Shown piece after piece: positions 20,401-35,400 of a DNA stretch of 64,000 nt (positions within the stretch are counted from its first letter, which is position 1; each line of letters begins with the position of its first letter). Origin of the DNA: an uncultured Flavobacteriales bacterium (GTDB lineage Bacteria > Bacteroidota > Bacteroidia > Flavobacteriales_D > Sanyastnellaceae); assembly GCA_905478795.1 (NCBI GenBank), contig CAJQJX010000066.1, forward strand, positions 1 through 64,000, written 5' to 3'. A program made the position numbers and the translations under genes. The notes beneath the pieces are model-generated. The model was not told the origin of the DNA and did no database searches. It was given only the letters and a program-made list of their open reading frames with translations.

Positions 20401-23400
20401 TGATGGCCTACACAGGCACAAGCTTTGATGGACTTATCGAAATCGAAGGTCCTTATGACGACCTCTCATGGGACTTTAAGGTTCCTGGCATTCACAAGCG
20501 CGAACTGGTGATCTACGAGAACTTCACTTCTATCCAGTTTGGTCAAGAGTTCAATTTGGAAGTGGCAGACGCAGGTAATTTTGAGACCTTCCTGACAACA
20601 CCTACCGCGGAAAATATGCCCCCCGGTATTGTCAACGAAACGGTAAACATCTTCTCCCTTCAACCTGTATTTAAACTGGACTCTATCAAAGGAATCTCAC
20701 TCCAAGCAGACCCAGCGGATCCAAATGAAACTTCGCACTGGATTGGAAAATCAGGTTCTGATACTCGAACCGCACAGCTGAACATTGCCAACCCAGACAT
20801 GTTGGGCTCCTTCCAAGTTTTTGATGGAGATGAGTTTGTGGAGGTCAATTACGCCAAGGACAATCTTGCGCAATCAAACGACCATACAGAACGACTGCTC
20901 GCAGTAGCGACCTACAGCACCGACGCTTCTATCGCTGGCGAACCCATTGGCTTCAGGTCAGTACCTCTATCGGGAACATACTTCGGTGATACACTCCTTT
21001 CATGGTCACCCACTCACTACCAAGAGTATAGAGACAATCAATTTGGAACAGACCTTGCATCTCTTGGTGTAAACAGCACATTGGCCAGAATTGAGGACGT
21101 TCCACTACACTTGGCTGGTGCAGACTGGAAAGGGCCTGGAACAAGAGTAACCAACTCCAGCCCAGGTATCACTGGAAGTGAATCTCCAGTGGATTATTAC
21201 CACTTCACGGCATCCAGGGCTTCACTGCCCAAAACCTTGGCTGACCTCCCTTACTCCGCAATAGGCGCGCAATTGGCGCAGCCAAGAACGCCATCTGCGG
21301 TAGGAAGCCTGACTGGAACTATGGCATGGTTGGATGGCCGATTAAGCTCTTCCAATGCCGATGGAAAAATTGGAGGAAGTACTGCCACACTTTTCTGGCA
21401 TTGGGGCAGTAATCCCAATGCAGAGAATATGCTCGCCAATACATTGTCAAATGGAGATTGGGTTGGTCACGTGAACTACCCATTGCTAGGGGAAGAAAAG
21501 AATGGTCCGGGCTTCATGCTGTTCCCACACATGCAAGGAAACTCCGGTGAAAACTGGTGGATGACTTTGGACACTTGGGATGAAGCCACACTCCATTTCA
21601 AAAACTACACGGGCACCGAAAACGGTGTTTTGGGCACCGCCTACATCATTTCTGAGAACCCCATCTCCTTCAATAAATGGTACTACCGTTACAGGAATCT
21701 TGCACTGGTACCCAACAGCGGTGAGCTCAGCTTTATTGAAAGTGGAGCAAACACAGAATTTTTAGGTCAAGACGTCACCAAAAGGGACCGCTACTGGTTG
21801 GGAATCCGCAAGGCCTCAAATGGCTGGGTTCCCTTCCGTAATACAGGTGACACAGACGTTGCCTTGGAATGGGCTGCAAGCAGCGGATTCCCTGATGGAC
21901 TTGAAAAAGAGGGGTTGTATGACTACCGTTATTCAAACTACGCGCAGCTGATGACCAACCGCCATGTCCCCATCATCACAGGGGCTGGAAGAGGAAAAAG
22001 CACCATTGCCGATGCGGACCTGAAAATGGTGCCGGTGACCCAGTCAGGAAAATTGTGGCTGAACAAAACCAACACCACATATGGCAGTGGCGGAACCAGG
22101 GTTCAATATCTCGGGAGCTACTCCCAAGACCCTTCTGCGTTGTACGAACAACAAAGCAACAACTCCATTGACTTCGACGGCGACGGCTTCCCAGTCGGAA
22201 GAGACAACAATGACATGATCTTCTGGGAAAGTGCGTCCAATGCTGACCTGAACGGTGAAATGCGTGGCTGGGACATTCAAGATGTTTCGAGCTATTACTA
22301 CTGGATTAAAGACAATGGAAACCGTAACAGGGGAGAAGCTCATAACAGGGCACTTGCCCTAGGCGGAGATTTGGCTTCATTCAATGCCAAGGGATATTCT
22401 CAAGGTGCCATTGAAGGTTACCTCATGCGTCGAGCTACAGTGGAAACACTGAGGCCCTACACTGTGCGACTGCGATACCTCGCGGGAAGAAGTTCATATT
22501 CCTGTGGCGCCTTTGGATGGGGCACATGCTACAGAAATATTTACCGTTATCGGAACGTAACCAAGTACCAAAGCATCAGCCCATTTGTGAACACTTGGTC
22601 GGGATTGCTGAAGAATGAAAATCACCACTATATAAACGAAGCGGCACTCAAGGCCAATGGCAACTGGTGGAGCTTTGTCTGGAGGCTCATCTTCAACTGG
22701 CACGGTTGGACTTCATCTCAATTGCCCGTCGCTGGATATGCGGATGGCACCAAGGTTTTTGGAAGTGATGGAGCATTGACCCAGCCGAACTACACAGGAA
22801 GGTGGGCTCGAGCACAACCTGATGCTAGCGGCTCTGCCATCCAGTATTGGCGTTCCGGAAGCAACTTTACTTGGGATGATGCCTCTAATAGCACAAAGAA
22901 TGATGCCTTTGCATTTGAAGCATACAATTATGGTGGTTTGGGATCTGCTTATGCGATTCTAGAGCAAGAGGTTCCAGACAATCAAGGTCTGGCTGCAGCC
23001 CATGGCAAGTTCATGGCTGCAGATACAAACCGCGCAATGGGTGCGATTCTCGAACTCCCCTTCGAGAGGGTTCCAGAGCTCGCCAATTGGACCCCCATTG
23101 GAGAGGGTACAAATTCTTGGTTCTACCAAAGCAACCAGAAACTCACGTTCGAAGCTGCCCAATTGGCCGCAGAAAAAGTCGGAGGTGCATTGATGACCCT
23201 CAATGAAAATGGCGCCACTGACGCGCTCAAGCGATGGAGCGGAAATGGTTGGATTGGACTCTATCAAGACACAACCGACCAAGGCTTTGATGAGCCATTC
23301 GGAGGATGGAAGTTCGCAGACGGTTCTCCATCAACAGGCGTTCCTTGGGCCAACAACGCTCCAAACAATGGAGTACAGGACACCAATGGAAACGGGTTTA

Positions 23401-26400
23401 TTGATGGCAATGAAACGAGCTTGGTAGAGGAGAACCATGCCGAGATTGCCTCTGTATTGGAAGAAGTTGGATCTGTCAGAGACGTCTCCAAATACAACAA
23501 TCTGAGCGCTCTGGTCTCCATTCCAAAGGAGCGTGCACCGCGCGTTCAGCTGGCCTATTCAGCCAATGCCATCTCTGAGAATGGCGCGAATTATTTGGAA
23601 CAAGCTTATCAGTTAGAAGCAGAGGGTCAACTAATTATCGGTTCTGAAGTCCCCAGTGGAACATCAGATGTCAACACGGGCATAGAGCATGTCAAAGCGG
23701 TCGTCTCTACGCCGGAATCTAACGACCAGTTGGAGTTGTGGTTGGAGTTCGACCCTGATGGAGATGAAGAGCCGAGCGACGTCACCAGCGAATGGATGCA
23801 ATTGCTCGCCCCAGGCAACATGCTGCCTGCAGGAGAGTCCCAACTCACCTTCAAGAAAGGGGGGTCAGGAGAACTGCAATTTGACCGCGATTTGTCTGAC
23901 GGGTTTGATGGTGTCAATGCACGCAGCTATTGGAGGCTTTGGGCCTTTGACAGCGAGTCTGGACACCGTTGGCAATTGAAGCGTTTTGAAATTTTCTTTA
24001 ACGCTCCCAAAATCATTGAAGTGGAAGCTGCTGCTGATGTTATCGTAGGCACTTCCAACGGCGTTTCTGATGGAGTCACGTTGCGCGAAATCGGCGTCTC
24101 TGTCAAGAACATATACACAGGAGAAATCCTCTCCTTGCACCCCAACTCAACCTTCAATCTCTATGTTCCAGGGCAGAGCGATGCCATTGAATTCACACAG
24201 GGTGGATTGAGTGAGCTGACACAATCTCTGAATGGGGCCACGTTGAACGGAAAGTGGGAATGCACCCTGCTGCAAGCACTGGATGTGACAACGGCACAAC
24301 CCATTTTGGTTGAAGATCCAGCCACTGGAAACATGGTAGATGGCGTGGGCATGAACCAATTCACGATGGAGTTCCTCATTCCTCCAGGCTTGGTCACAGG
24401 ACCCCAACCCTATCTGACAGAATCTGGAGATTTGCAGTTCGTAGCGGATCGTATTCGTCTAGGCGGCGGGGTCGACCTGCCTCCTACCATCTCAGAACAG
24501 GACGATGTAGATGACATCAATTTGACCACGATCTCCATTGATTCAGACTATGAAGAAGGGGTGAACGAAGAGAACATCTTCACACAGCACAGCCACGATA
24601 ACGTCGTCGCATTGCTGCCACAAAACCCTCTCATTGAAGCAGGTATTGAAGATGACATCCTTGTCGAAGTGGGGAACGTGGACGTTCATTTTGAATTCCA
24701 AATCCGCGACGAGAACACCCTGTATTACGTGTCCACTGAAACCATGTCTTATGATTTGGCACAACGCGCTGCAGCCATGGCAGGTGGTCATTTGGTGGTT
24801 CCTTCAAATGATGATGAAGAGTCGTTCATCAAGCTCCAAGGGGTGCATGGATGGACCGGTTTGATTGACGCTGACACAAACCAAGTATGGGTTCCCATAA
24901 CTGGAGAATACATCGACCCGAGTTGGGATTTGATGTCTCATTTCAGCGTTCCACCTCTCCATTCCGAAGACCTTACCACTGCAGATCATCAACATGCAAC
25001 GATGACAGCTGATGGCCTTTCTGGTCAGGGAATCGACGCCGTCGCCCATGCGACGCTCGAAATCGGAAAAGCTGGAACTCCTGCTTTGACTTGGGCTCCA
25101 ATAACGCCAGACAACCTCTTCTTTGACATCTATGACCCTGCTAACGACAAACACTATGTCGGAGCTCGAATTGGAGATGCAGAAGTTTTGGAAGGTCAAG
25201 ACCACATTGGATCACAAGGCCGTATTTGGCGGGCCTCCGAATCTGGTGACCTCCTTTCATTTACAAATGGTGATGAAGACGGAGAGAGTGAGGTTTCCGA
25301 CCCCTCAATTGATGGGTTCACCCTCATTGCTGCTACAGACTCTTCCAACTACTTCTCCGGCAGTGATGCCAACCTCACCTACCTGCAAGCTCAGGAAGTG
25401 TGTGCTTCTCAAGGCGGTCGTTTGGCTACTCTGGAAACCCCAGCTGAAAACGACTTGATCAAGGGACAAGCACAGGGACACATTGGCCTTTGGAAAGACA
25501 ACAATGGAATTTGGATGTGGGCCACAGGTGCTACACCATCCTACACCGATTGGTCCCCAACGGACATTGAAAACCCCAACACCGACGTGGCCGTCGTTAT
25601 GACGAGCGCAGGTTGGGACCGCAAGTCGAACATTTCGGTGAGTCGTGCCATTTGTGAAATGGAAGCACTGGGCGATTTGACGGTCAATGGTGACGCCTAT
25701 ATGGTTCCCACAAGCAGCAACACATTCCCGCTGTACTACGAGAGCAACAGCTCCTTTGTCCTACCAACCATTGTATTGTTGGATTCTGCAGGATACGAGT
25801 CCATGGACGGTCCGAGCCACTTCGGAGAAGAAGACTGGATTTTGGCTTCACAAACACGTCGCCGGACTCCCGCCTGGGAAGTGCCCGTATTGTTGGTTCC
25901 AGACCCCCTCACTTTAGAGGAGCTGTACGACAATGAGCACGGCATCTACACAGCACAAGGCAGCACTGACGGCGTCCTCGGCGACATTCAGCAGCGCTTT
26001 GGAACCTACAACCTTGGAAACATTCAACTCTCCAACCTTTGGAATACGGAGACAGAAGCGATCAATGGCACTCCTTTGACTCTCGTTGATGCCAGTGTGC
26101 ATCCCGATTCAGTTGGAGGTGCTGAGAATTTGCTCAGCGGATACAATGCGGGCGAATTCTATTTGACACCACCACCTGCAAACCATGGCTTATACCGAGA
26201 GGGTAGCGACGTGAAGGTGTTTAATGCCAATACACTGAAGACCAAAATTGAATTGTCCCCAAGTGGAGACTTCAACGACCATGAAATACACGCGTCTTTC
26301 CCCATAACTGCTCCAAAGTTCAATAGTGAAACACTGTCAGACTTAAGTTATGGCGGTGCTGACGCGATCAATAATGGCCTTCCATACTGGGGCGTTCCCA

Positions 26401-29400
26401 ACGGTGTTCCTGCGTATGCTGAGATGTATGTTCGGGTTCGAAATGAGTTGACCGGGGTGTTCTTTGACACCACCATGACCAGCGATCAAAATCCGCTGCT
26501 GCTCAAGAACTGTCCGCATCTGATGAATGACTCCATTCACATGACTTTCAAAGTCAGTGAGATGAACAATTCCGATGGGCAATTGAAATTCACGGGTGGT
26601 GACCCTGTGGTCATTTCAGCCTCAGTCTTGTGGATGACCGAGGGACGTCGGACCATGCTCTGGACGGACAGGGACTTGGTAAACAACACCCTTACAATGT
26701 GCACGGACATTGCTCCTGACTTTGTAATGCAATCTGACCCCCAAGAAGAGCAGTACTTGACTGAAGTCGACCGCACCATTACGGATGCGGATGGAACAGT
26801 TGTGAATTATCTAGCCGATGATTCTGTGGGAGTAAGCCAAGTAACCCTTGTGTGGAACCACAGCGCTGCAAGCTATAGTTCCGGGGGAAGCATGTACTTG
26901 CAACGTCGAAATTATGAGGACTATGGCGGCACTCAACTCGGTTGGCAATACGCCACTGGTGATGTCAGCAAGCCTTGGTCATTCAATCAAGAAGAAGCCA
27001 AGCCATTCTATAATGTAGATGCCGATTTCAATGGCAACCTCGACCCCATTTTCTACACTGATAGCACATTGTTCCACAACCTATGGAGCTGCGAAACAGC
27101 AGAGTACCGGGTAAAGCAAGACATGTGTGGCGATATCTTCTACACGCCATCCATTCAAGTGAGCATCCAAGGTTCAGTCTCTGACCCTTGGAAGTACATA
27201 GACGAAATCACCGACGGGGTCGTGGTCTCTGAGGGACGGTATTGGAACAAAATCCAAATTGACTGGTCTTCCGCATTGGACAGTGAGGGCATGATTGATC
27301 AGTTCCGATTGTTCCGCCGACTCTACACACCGGCTGATGTAGATAATGATGCATGGGAACAAATCTTTGCTTCCGAAGACATTAATACTTGGATTGACTG
27401 GGATGTCGCCGCTGGAACCCTGTATGAGTATAGGGTCGGTGCCGTGATCACATGCGGAACCGGAAACAGCGTTCAACAGTATTACAACCCCACTCCATAT
27501 CCGATTGGATTCCGTTCCAATTACGGTGGGGTCCAGGGACGTGTAACATTTGAAAACGGTGCACCTGAAGACAGCGTATACGTCGTGGTCGAGCCGCAAG
27601 GCTTGAACTTGGCACGCAACTCCATCATTTTGGAAGAAGGCGAATACGCCAAACTCGACATTAACCGCTATGAGCAACGCGAAGGTGGAGCTATGGGCCA
27701 TTGGCCAGACATTCACTCCGACTCCTTCCACCCCACCCTCAGTTTCGTAGACTCTACAGGTGTTCGTGTAAGCGAAGGAGTTAGTGTTTCACAGTGGATC
27801 AAAGTCCCCCAGACGACACTGCTTGGCGCACCCGGAACAGGAGTGGGCGCAGCTCATGAGGCTCCCTTGTTCACCTTGAACTACATCGATCCATTTGCCA
27901 ACCTCGAGAAAGAAAGCTTGAGCATTTGGGCCCGTAAGATCAATGGCGATTCCACTAAGTACAGACTGTCAGCTCGCCAGAGTGGTGTGTTCACAGATCT
28001 TGGGGCCATTGAGCTCGATTACAACAAATTCCAACACGTCACATTTACGATGGCCAATGTGGAAACTGGTCGTGAAGTGCCTGGAATGAGGATTTATGTG
28101 AGGGCACACAGCGATGATCCTGCGATTGTTGATCAACCTGTGGATTTCTATGATTTCCGAGGTCCGGATGACATCATCCAAATGATTCGTGAAAATTGGA
28201 GCGCATGGCTATGGAATGCCGCGACAGGAACCTCTGGTTTCTGCTCCGACCCCAATGCTGTGAACTTCGCTGGAGACGAGCTTGGTGGCACTATGCGCTA
28301 CTGTGACTATGAGTTGCCCAGCGGGTGTACAGACCCACAGGGCCAGAACTACCTCGAATACGCATTGTTTGAGCCCGGCGGTGGCGAAGATGCCTGTAAC
28401 TACTCGTATTACGGCACTGGTGAAGACATCTCATTACACTGGTTTAGCGACAATGATGCGAACCCTTATGAGTACCCCGTTATTGTCCGACTTGAGGATG
28501 ACAACAGCGAGACCATCGTCAAGAGCTTCTGGTCTTCATTGAACCGTTACCAGGACAGCCTCCAGGTGCTCGGTGAGACATACCCCTACACCTCCGTGGT
28601 GATGAACGTCAAATTGCCGAATGGCGATTACCGCCTGCGCGTGTTAGACAGCCGGATTGAAAGCGATGGGGACTTCCCACATGCTGAAGCCACTTCATTT
28701 GCTGGAAACTTTGCGCTCTACAACAGTGTCGGCGTCAACTATGTGACATGCAGCCAATACCTCTCTAATGAGGCCACTAATGGCTCCTATGACCTCAGTG
28801 TCGTGACCCACAGTGCACTGGCTAGCGGCGTCGGGCAGATTGACAACTTCCTTTTGGTAGACTGTGCAGAATGCTTCTCCGTCAATTTCCGCAACAATGC
28901 AGACATTGAATTGCCACTCACAGATGAAGGTATGAATGCCGTACAAGGCGGATCGACCTACGAATTCTGGTGGAGAACAGCCGATGTCATAGATGGGGAC
29001 ACCTACCGATTTGGAGACATATTCAAACTCAAAGGCGACGACGCTTCAGGAGACATCACGTTGTCCATTATTGAAGACACGCAGGATCCGTCCAATATGG
29101 GCAACGCCAAATTCCAACTGACGGGACCTGCGGGCACCATGAGGAGGATTCCTGAGCAGCCTACGTTCAATGAGTATGCCATAATTCCCGGACAATGGTA
29201 CCATGTGATCTTGGCAGTGGGTCAACCAACTGGAGACGGTCAGCCCAATGCGTACTTCAACATGCGCAGCACAGACCAAAATCTGGCCGACAACGAACCT
29301 TGGAACAACCCACGTTATTACAAATTCGATAACCAGGATGACCAAGGCAACCCGCTTGGAAATGAGGCCGCTTTCGTCATTCCTCCTATCAATGCATTTG

Positions 29401-32400
29401 CAGATTACAATGCCGAAAGTTTGGTGCTCGGGGGGTCCGACATCCTGATTCACCGCGTCTCTATTTGGGAAGGCTTGCTGACCAACAATGAAGGTCAAGC
29501 CTTGTTTGCAGGTGACGTTCTGCGCAACCAGACGTTTAATGCAACGACAATGCCGAACTTGAACGGCGTCTGGCAATTACCAGAGGCCGACAACGGACCT
29601 GTTCCGATGTCACGCTTGCGTTCTGTTTTGGTGCCTGATAATGCTGGCCGATTTGCAGACCAAATGTTGGACAAACAGTTGCAACCTCAAGGAACCAACT
29701 TTGAAGCCAACGCCATCACCCAAGCATACTTCGTTGGAACAGAGGTAGCCGATGGTTCTGGAGCCTTGACCATTGATGGCATTTCAGGTGCGAACAATTT
29801 GCCCAGCATCAACCGCAAGTCCATCCGCCGTGCGCCTTACGGACAATGCAACCCAGGATGTAGCCGTGTATTTGACGCATGCAACTTCAACCCGTTCGCT
29901 AACCAGTTCATTGACTGCGAATTGAGCTGCACTGGAGCTGGACTGACCACACAACGCATGGCCTCCGAGCAGATTACATATGATGAAATCAGAACTTGGG
30001 GCAATGCCGACTACTATTCCTATGCCGAAGGTTCCCGGATTACACCAGGATCTCCGTTATTCGGTCAGGACTACAGGAGCTGGGAAGCAGCGAAATTCTG
30101 GATGCAGAAATACCCCAGCAACTACACCGATGGTCTGTTGCTGATGTATGATGCAGATGAAGGCCTTGGAAATGCGCTGTATGACCGCGCCAAGTACACG
30201 ACGGATGTAGAATCCTGGTTGGGGCATAATGCGGTGCTCTACCACCAAGACTTCGGCTTCTCCGGAACCGACACCAATTGGTACCAAGTGCCCGATGCAT
30301 CGCGCAACTATTTTGCCAATGGGCCACTTCGCGACATTCCGCAAAGCCTTGGAAACTGGGAGTACACCAATGGGAATGACGGTGGTGCATACGCCATCAA
30401 CAATGTGAAATACGTAGGTTCAGGAGACTTCTTCGACATCAAACCGAGCAAGTCTACAAGTGGATTTGAACACATCTTCGAACCTGCCCAACGCACCACG
30501 ATTATTGGTGACGTCCTGCTGTTCTCAGAGGATCAGGATTTCGTTGACAAGAGCGCCTTCGAAGTCGAAGTGGACGTTGTCTACCAAGACATCCAACCTG
30601 GATTCGGTGACTACTCAGGTGATGGTGCACTCATCCCCTCTAACTGTCCAGTGGCAGGTGTTCAATTCGAAGTGGATGGGTCCATCATGAACGACGAGAG
30701 CAATCAGCCCGTAGAAACGGACCAGCAAGGCCGCGCTAAGCTGACCCTCTCCAGGGGTTATCACGAAGTCAAACCCGTTCTGACCCACATCGTGGAAGGC
30801 AGCACGGACGATGACCACGTATTTGATGTTCCAGAAACAGGTAAGACTGTGTTTGTTGCAGGTCCTACGGGGCGCGATGCTAACGGGAATGCTGACCCCG
30901 AGTACCGGTTCATCGACAGAACGGTCCGCCGTGCCATTGGACGCGTAGTCGGTGGAGATAAAATGGCCGCTGTAGCTTGGGACCAAAGTCAGAACAACCT
31001 CGGCTTGACCTCCTTCCAGTTGACACCCATTTCTCAAGTAGCAGAAGGAGTCGCGACCTATTTCCAAAATGATAAGTGTCCTGCAGTCCAAATCACCACG
31101 GACACCTTGACTGGCCAATATGAAGCCTTCCTGTTGCCCAGCCGCTACAGGATTTCAATCGGACCAGACAGCGCCAGCGACAAAGCACACCTGTTTAATC
31201 CAATTGGGGGTTTCCAAGACTTGTCTGTCTCAGGATGGCAGTTGGAGACACCTCCTCACAGTGTATTGGGCAAGCCTTGGGTGGCTGCATTCTCCAACCA
31301 CGTCATGGCCTATGCCAGTGGAGAATACAACCCCATCAAGGCCGACTACACCATTTGGGACATGACAGACCGGTCTATCTGGAACCAAACCGAGACCTAT
31401 CCATTGTATCCTGACGTTTCCAATACTGATGCCTATCCAACGGACAACCCCAATTCATCATTGGATGATGTCTACGAGCGCATAGACTTGATCTACAATG
31501 CTCCAGTGGAGCTTTCCGTCAAGCAACTCACCAGAAATGGAAACAACGAGTGCGACCCTGATTCCGATCCGATTTCGGACCCAAGGCTTGGTAATCTGTT
31601 CTTGGGTGAAGTCACCTTGCACGGAGCTGACCGGGACAATTATTACGCGTGTCCTCTCGATGCGTTCTTGAACGCCTATTCGCAAGCTGTCAAGGATCCA
31701 GAGGATTTCAACGACACTTTGATTGCGCCCTTCCCTGCTGGACTGCCCCTGGTGAGGACTTACAACAAGTATTGCTTGGAATTGAGGGCTGGTCAGCGCT
31801 TTGATGTCGACCTCTCAGCAGATGGTGGCACATACTTATATCAGGATACAGCGAACGTCAAAGGGAGCAATTATGACTTTGTCATCAACAACACCCTTGC
31901 GTTGCCGCCAAACAACCTGTCCACGATCACATTGAACGAGGACAGCATACACTACGACTTCACAGTCAAGGAACCTGTTGAGAATTATGGTGGAGGTTTA
32001 GTAGAAGCTCCCACCGGCAATATGAACATCTCGCTGACCTATGGTGGGTATGTCATCGACACCTGGGAACCATTCGCCCACCTCATCCCATCCACCATCG
32101 CTGTCGAGGATATCCCGTCGGCCTACGTGGTGCCCAGCACCGGAGAGGTGGCATTCCGACATGACCGTTTCGATGCCATTATCCTCGGAGAATACAACGC
32201 TTCTCAACCAGTCCCCGTTTCGACGGATCCAATTTTGGACTTTATCCTCCGTGACCCGCCGGGAGGGGGCTCTTCATGCTCCATTGCCCAGGGCTCAACC
32301 ATGAGTTTCGAGCGTTCGATTGAAACCTCAAGCGCGAACGAACTGTCCAAGGAGCGCAACATGAATGCCACTTTATCCTATGAAACTGGTGGTGGCTTGA

Positions 32401-35400
32401 TCACTGCACCCATGGGTATAGGAATCAAAGTTGACGGGACAAATTCTGCCTCAGCAGGTCTTGAATTGGAGCAGCAAGAGACTTACGAAAAAACAGAGAC
32501 CGGTGCCATTTCTGTGTCGGAAGAAATTTCTTTCAATCAAGAAATTGCCACCTCAGCAGAACCTCTGGATTATGGCGGTGGTATGAACCAAGACTTGTTC
32601 TTTGGCCAAGTTCGCAATACGGCCATTTCAACGCACAGAATCTTTGATGCACAACCAGTTTCAACCGCCATGGATGAAGCCTCGGCCAATCAACTCATTG
32701 TGGACCTCGACCAAAACGCTGAAGGGGTCGTAGGCACACAAATGGTGATCCAAGACTGGGATGGAAATGGAGAAATTGATCAAATCCCGATGCTCAAACT
32801 CACCAATCAAGGTGGTTCACCAACGGGTGAGATCATCCCCTTCATTTTGAATTGGCGTGGAGCCGTGAAAACGTCTGTGCTGCCCGCCAGCAACTTTATG
32901 AAGACGGAGTTGACCATTTCAACGGTCGACATTCCCCTCCTTGAGTTTGCACGAGACGCGTATTTCCAAAACCATCCGGAACTGTACAAGTGGCCAGATG
33001 GTGAACATTCCAACGTTGATGTAAGCTGGAGTTACCCTGATGGAATGACGTTGGCCAATAACGACGACCACCGTTGGGAAATGTTCCATCAAGATTGGAT
33101 GGACTCCATGAAAACCCATCACTTGTCTACGTTCCCAACCCAAGCAAGCACCATCACACGTGGCTATGACGTGGGCAGTGCCATGCTGGCTGACGACTAC
33201 ATCGACTTCAGCGAATTTGTAACCAATGAAACGGAAGCAAGGGCGATTGAAGATGCCATTAGCGGCAACGATAAAATTGGCCCCGGCTACCAATTCTTGG
33301 GTACTGATGTAGGCCTCGACTCTGTGCGTTATTACAACAATCAAATCAGTGCGTGGTCAAGGATGCTCGCAGAAAATGAGTTTGAGAAGATCAATGCCCG
33401 TCGTTTCATTTTTGACAACCTGTCTCAGTTTGACGATGTGAGCGAACTCTCCAACTGGGCTGAAGATTTGGAGTCGAGTGGCATGACAGCCAACAACTAT
33501 TCGTTGGATGACTTCAGCTATACCTCAGAAGAATTAGGCGAAATCGATGTTTCCATGAATGGCAACAACTCCATTTGGGAAGAGTCTGACTTTGAGCCCT
33601 ACTTCCTTAACTTCAGTGGAGGTGGCGCAGAGTTCACCCAGAGCATTGAAAAAACCAATGCAAAAGAACAGAGCCGCTCCATCGAACTCAGTTCATCAAA
33701 AGGTGGTTCATTGGGTCCTGTCGCCAATTACAATGATGCTACCGGCGCAAGCATCAAGTATGGAGACGTGGGTACCCAAACAGAGTCCCGTTCGCAAACC
33801 CAAGGCCAAGAGACCTCCATATCTTATAGCTACACCCTTTCGGACCCTGATGAAGGAGACTTCTTCCTCGTCGCGGTCATCCCGGGCAGAGGTTTGAACG
33901 GGCCCATCTTCTTGAACTTAGGTGCTGCTACCTCTTGTGCCTATGCACCTGAGGACGCAGCAGACTATGCCGAATGGTACCCTGCTCTGATTCCATCTAA
34001 ATATCATGTGACGCCAGGTCGCATCGCATGTGATGCACAAGCCAAGAAGCTCACGGAGCCCGCTTGGCAGCGTTCTATAGATCCCAGTGGTCTTAGCCTG
34101 AACCCTTCAACGGGCCAAGTTTGGCATGGCATGAATTCAGCCAATGGGTGGGCGAACCAAGGCACCCTCGGTGGTGAAGCTGTAGGGGCAGGAATGTTAG
34201 CGCCAATGGTTGGAGCTGTAGTGGCTTCAGGTGCAATTGGTGGTGCGATGGGCAATTTTGCTGGCATTGGACTCGCTGCAGCGGCAGCTGCAGGAATAGG
34301 CATCATCTATGGGGCGGATATGGCGGCCACTGCAATTTGGAGGTCTAACATAGAACAGTCATTGGGAGAAAGCTTTGCCGATGATGGATACGACGCGAGT
34401 TCCCTCGTAAGTATCCAAGCGGCCACTCAAGAGAAGGACATCTACATCGCGCCAGGCATGTGTGCCGACATCTTCGATGCAAACAAGAAGTTTGTGGTAC
34501 AACCTGCGACGGTTCAATTGGAGAAGCCTGCATTGACGATTTCCTATGCGGAACCCGGTGGACAAACCATCTCAGACGCAGAATCCATGACAGCTACGGC
34601 CTTTATGGATGAAACGATTGGCATGACGCTGCACCTTCGGAATATGGCGCCAAATCCATTTGCGAGCAGCGCCAACTTCCATGTGTTCTCTGATGGAACT
34701 TCGAATACCCTTGGAGCTTCAGTCAACATCGGAGGTAGCTCAAGTAGTGTAAGCAACTTGGAGATTTATCCCAACTGGTCTCCTGAGGCGCCTCTCGGCG
34801 GTGCCTATGACGTTCCGGTCATGTTTACCCATTCCGGTGTAGACAATCCCGATTTCCAGACGGGCTCTGTCACTTTGGTTATGCAGTCACTGTGTGATGA
34901 CAACATCACAGATGAGTTGGAGGTCAACCTGAATTTCGAGCCGGCCTGTTCAGACGTCACTTTGGAGCAGCCTCTTGAAAATTGGACGGCCAATCTGGAG
35001 CGCGTTGTCAACGGCGGGGTAGAAAACGCATCTGAAGTGGACATCGTAGTGGACATTGCACAGAACCACTTCACGAACTGGAAACTTCAAGAGAACGCCC
35101 TCGACCCCACCACAGGTGTTGGTCCTGTTGTGGTCGAATATCGACTCGGAAACGGCTCCAATTGGGCGCCTGTATCGAACTCACTGGCATTCAATACTGA
35201 CAGTGTTGTGATGCTGAATGAAGACGGTACAATCAACGACGTCAACTTCGACTGGGCTCCGCTCATTGCAGAACCTTTGTGCAACCCACTCACAGAAGCA
35301 GACGAAACATCTTGTCTCGGTTACGAAGGACAAGTTTTGCTTCGCGCAAGAAGTGTTTGTGAAGATCCATTCGCACTGCCCAAAGTGTCAGAGGTGGTAA

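Larger units (their letters stand above)
15924..25670 (+). other. C-type-lectin-like domain array within the giant protein
   Basis: At least seven segments of 100-200 residues share the CTL pattern: a Tyr-rich first strand, A-(4)-GG-x-L-(2)-I/L helix-turn, WxGL/WLGL, and later strands. Clear examples begin near 15930 (YGGRLVSISNSTEANLL), 17870 (LGGHIATIHSIEEA), 18790, 23100 (VGGALMTLNENGA), 24715 (AGGHLVVPSNDDEE) and 25330 (QGGRLATLETPAEND). Canonical disulphide cysteines are mostly missing. They are interrupted by LamG and Cys-rich modules. Confidence 0.75.
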
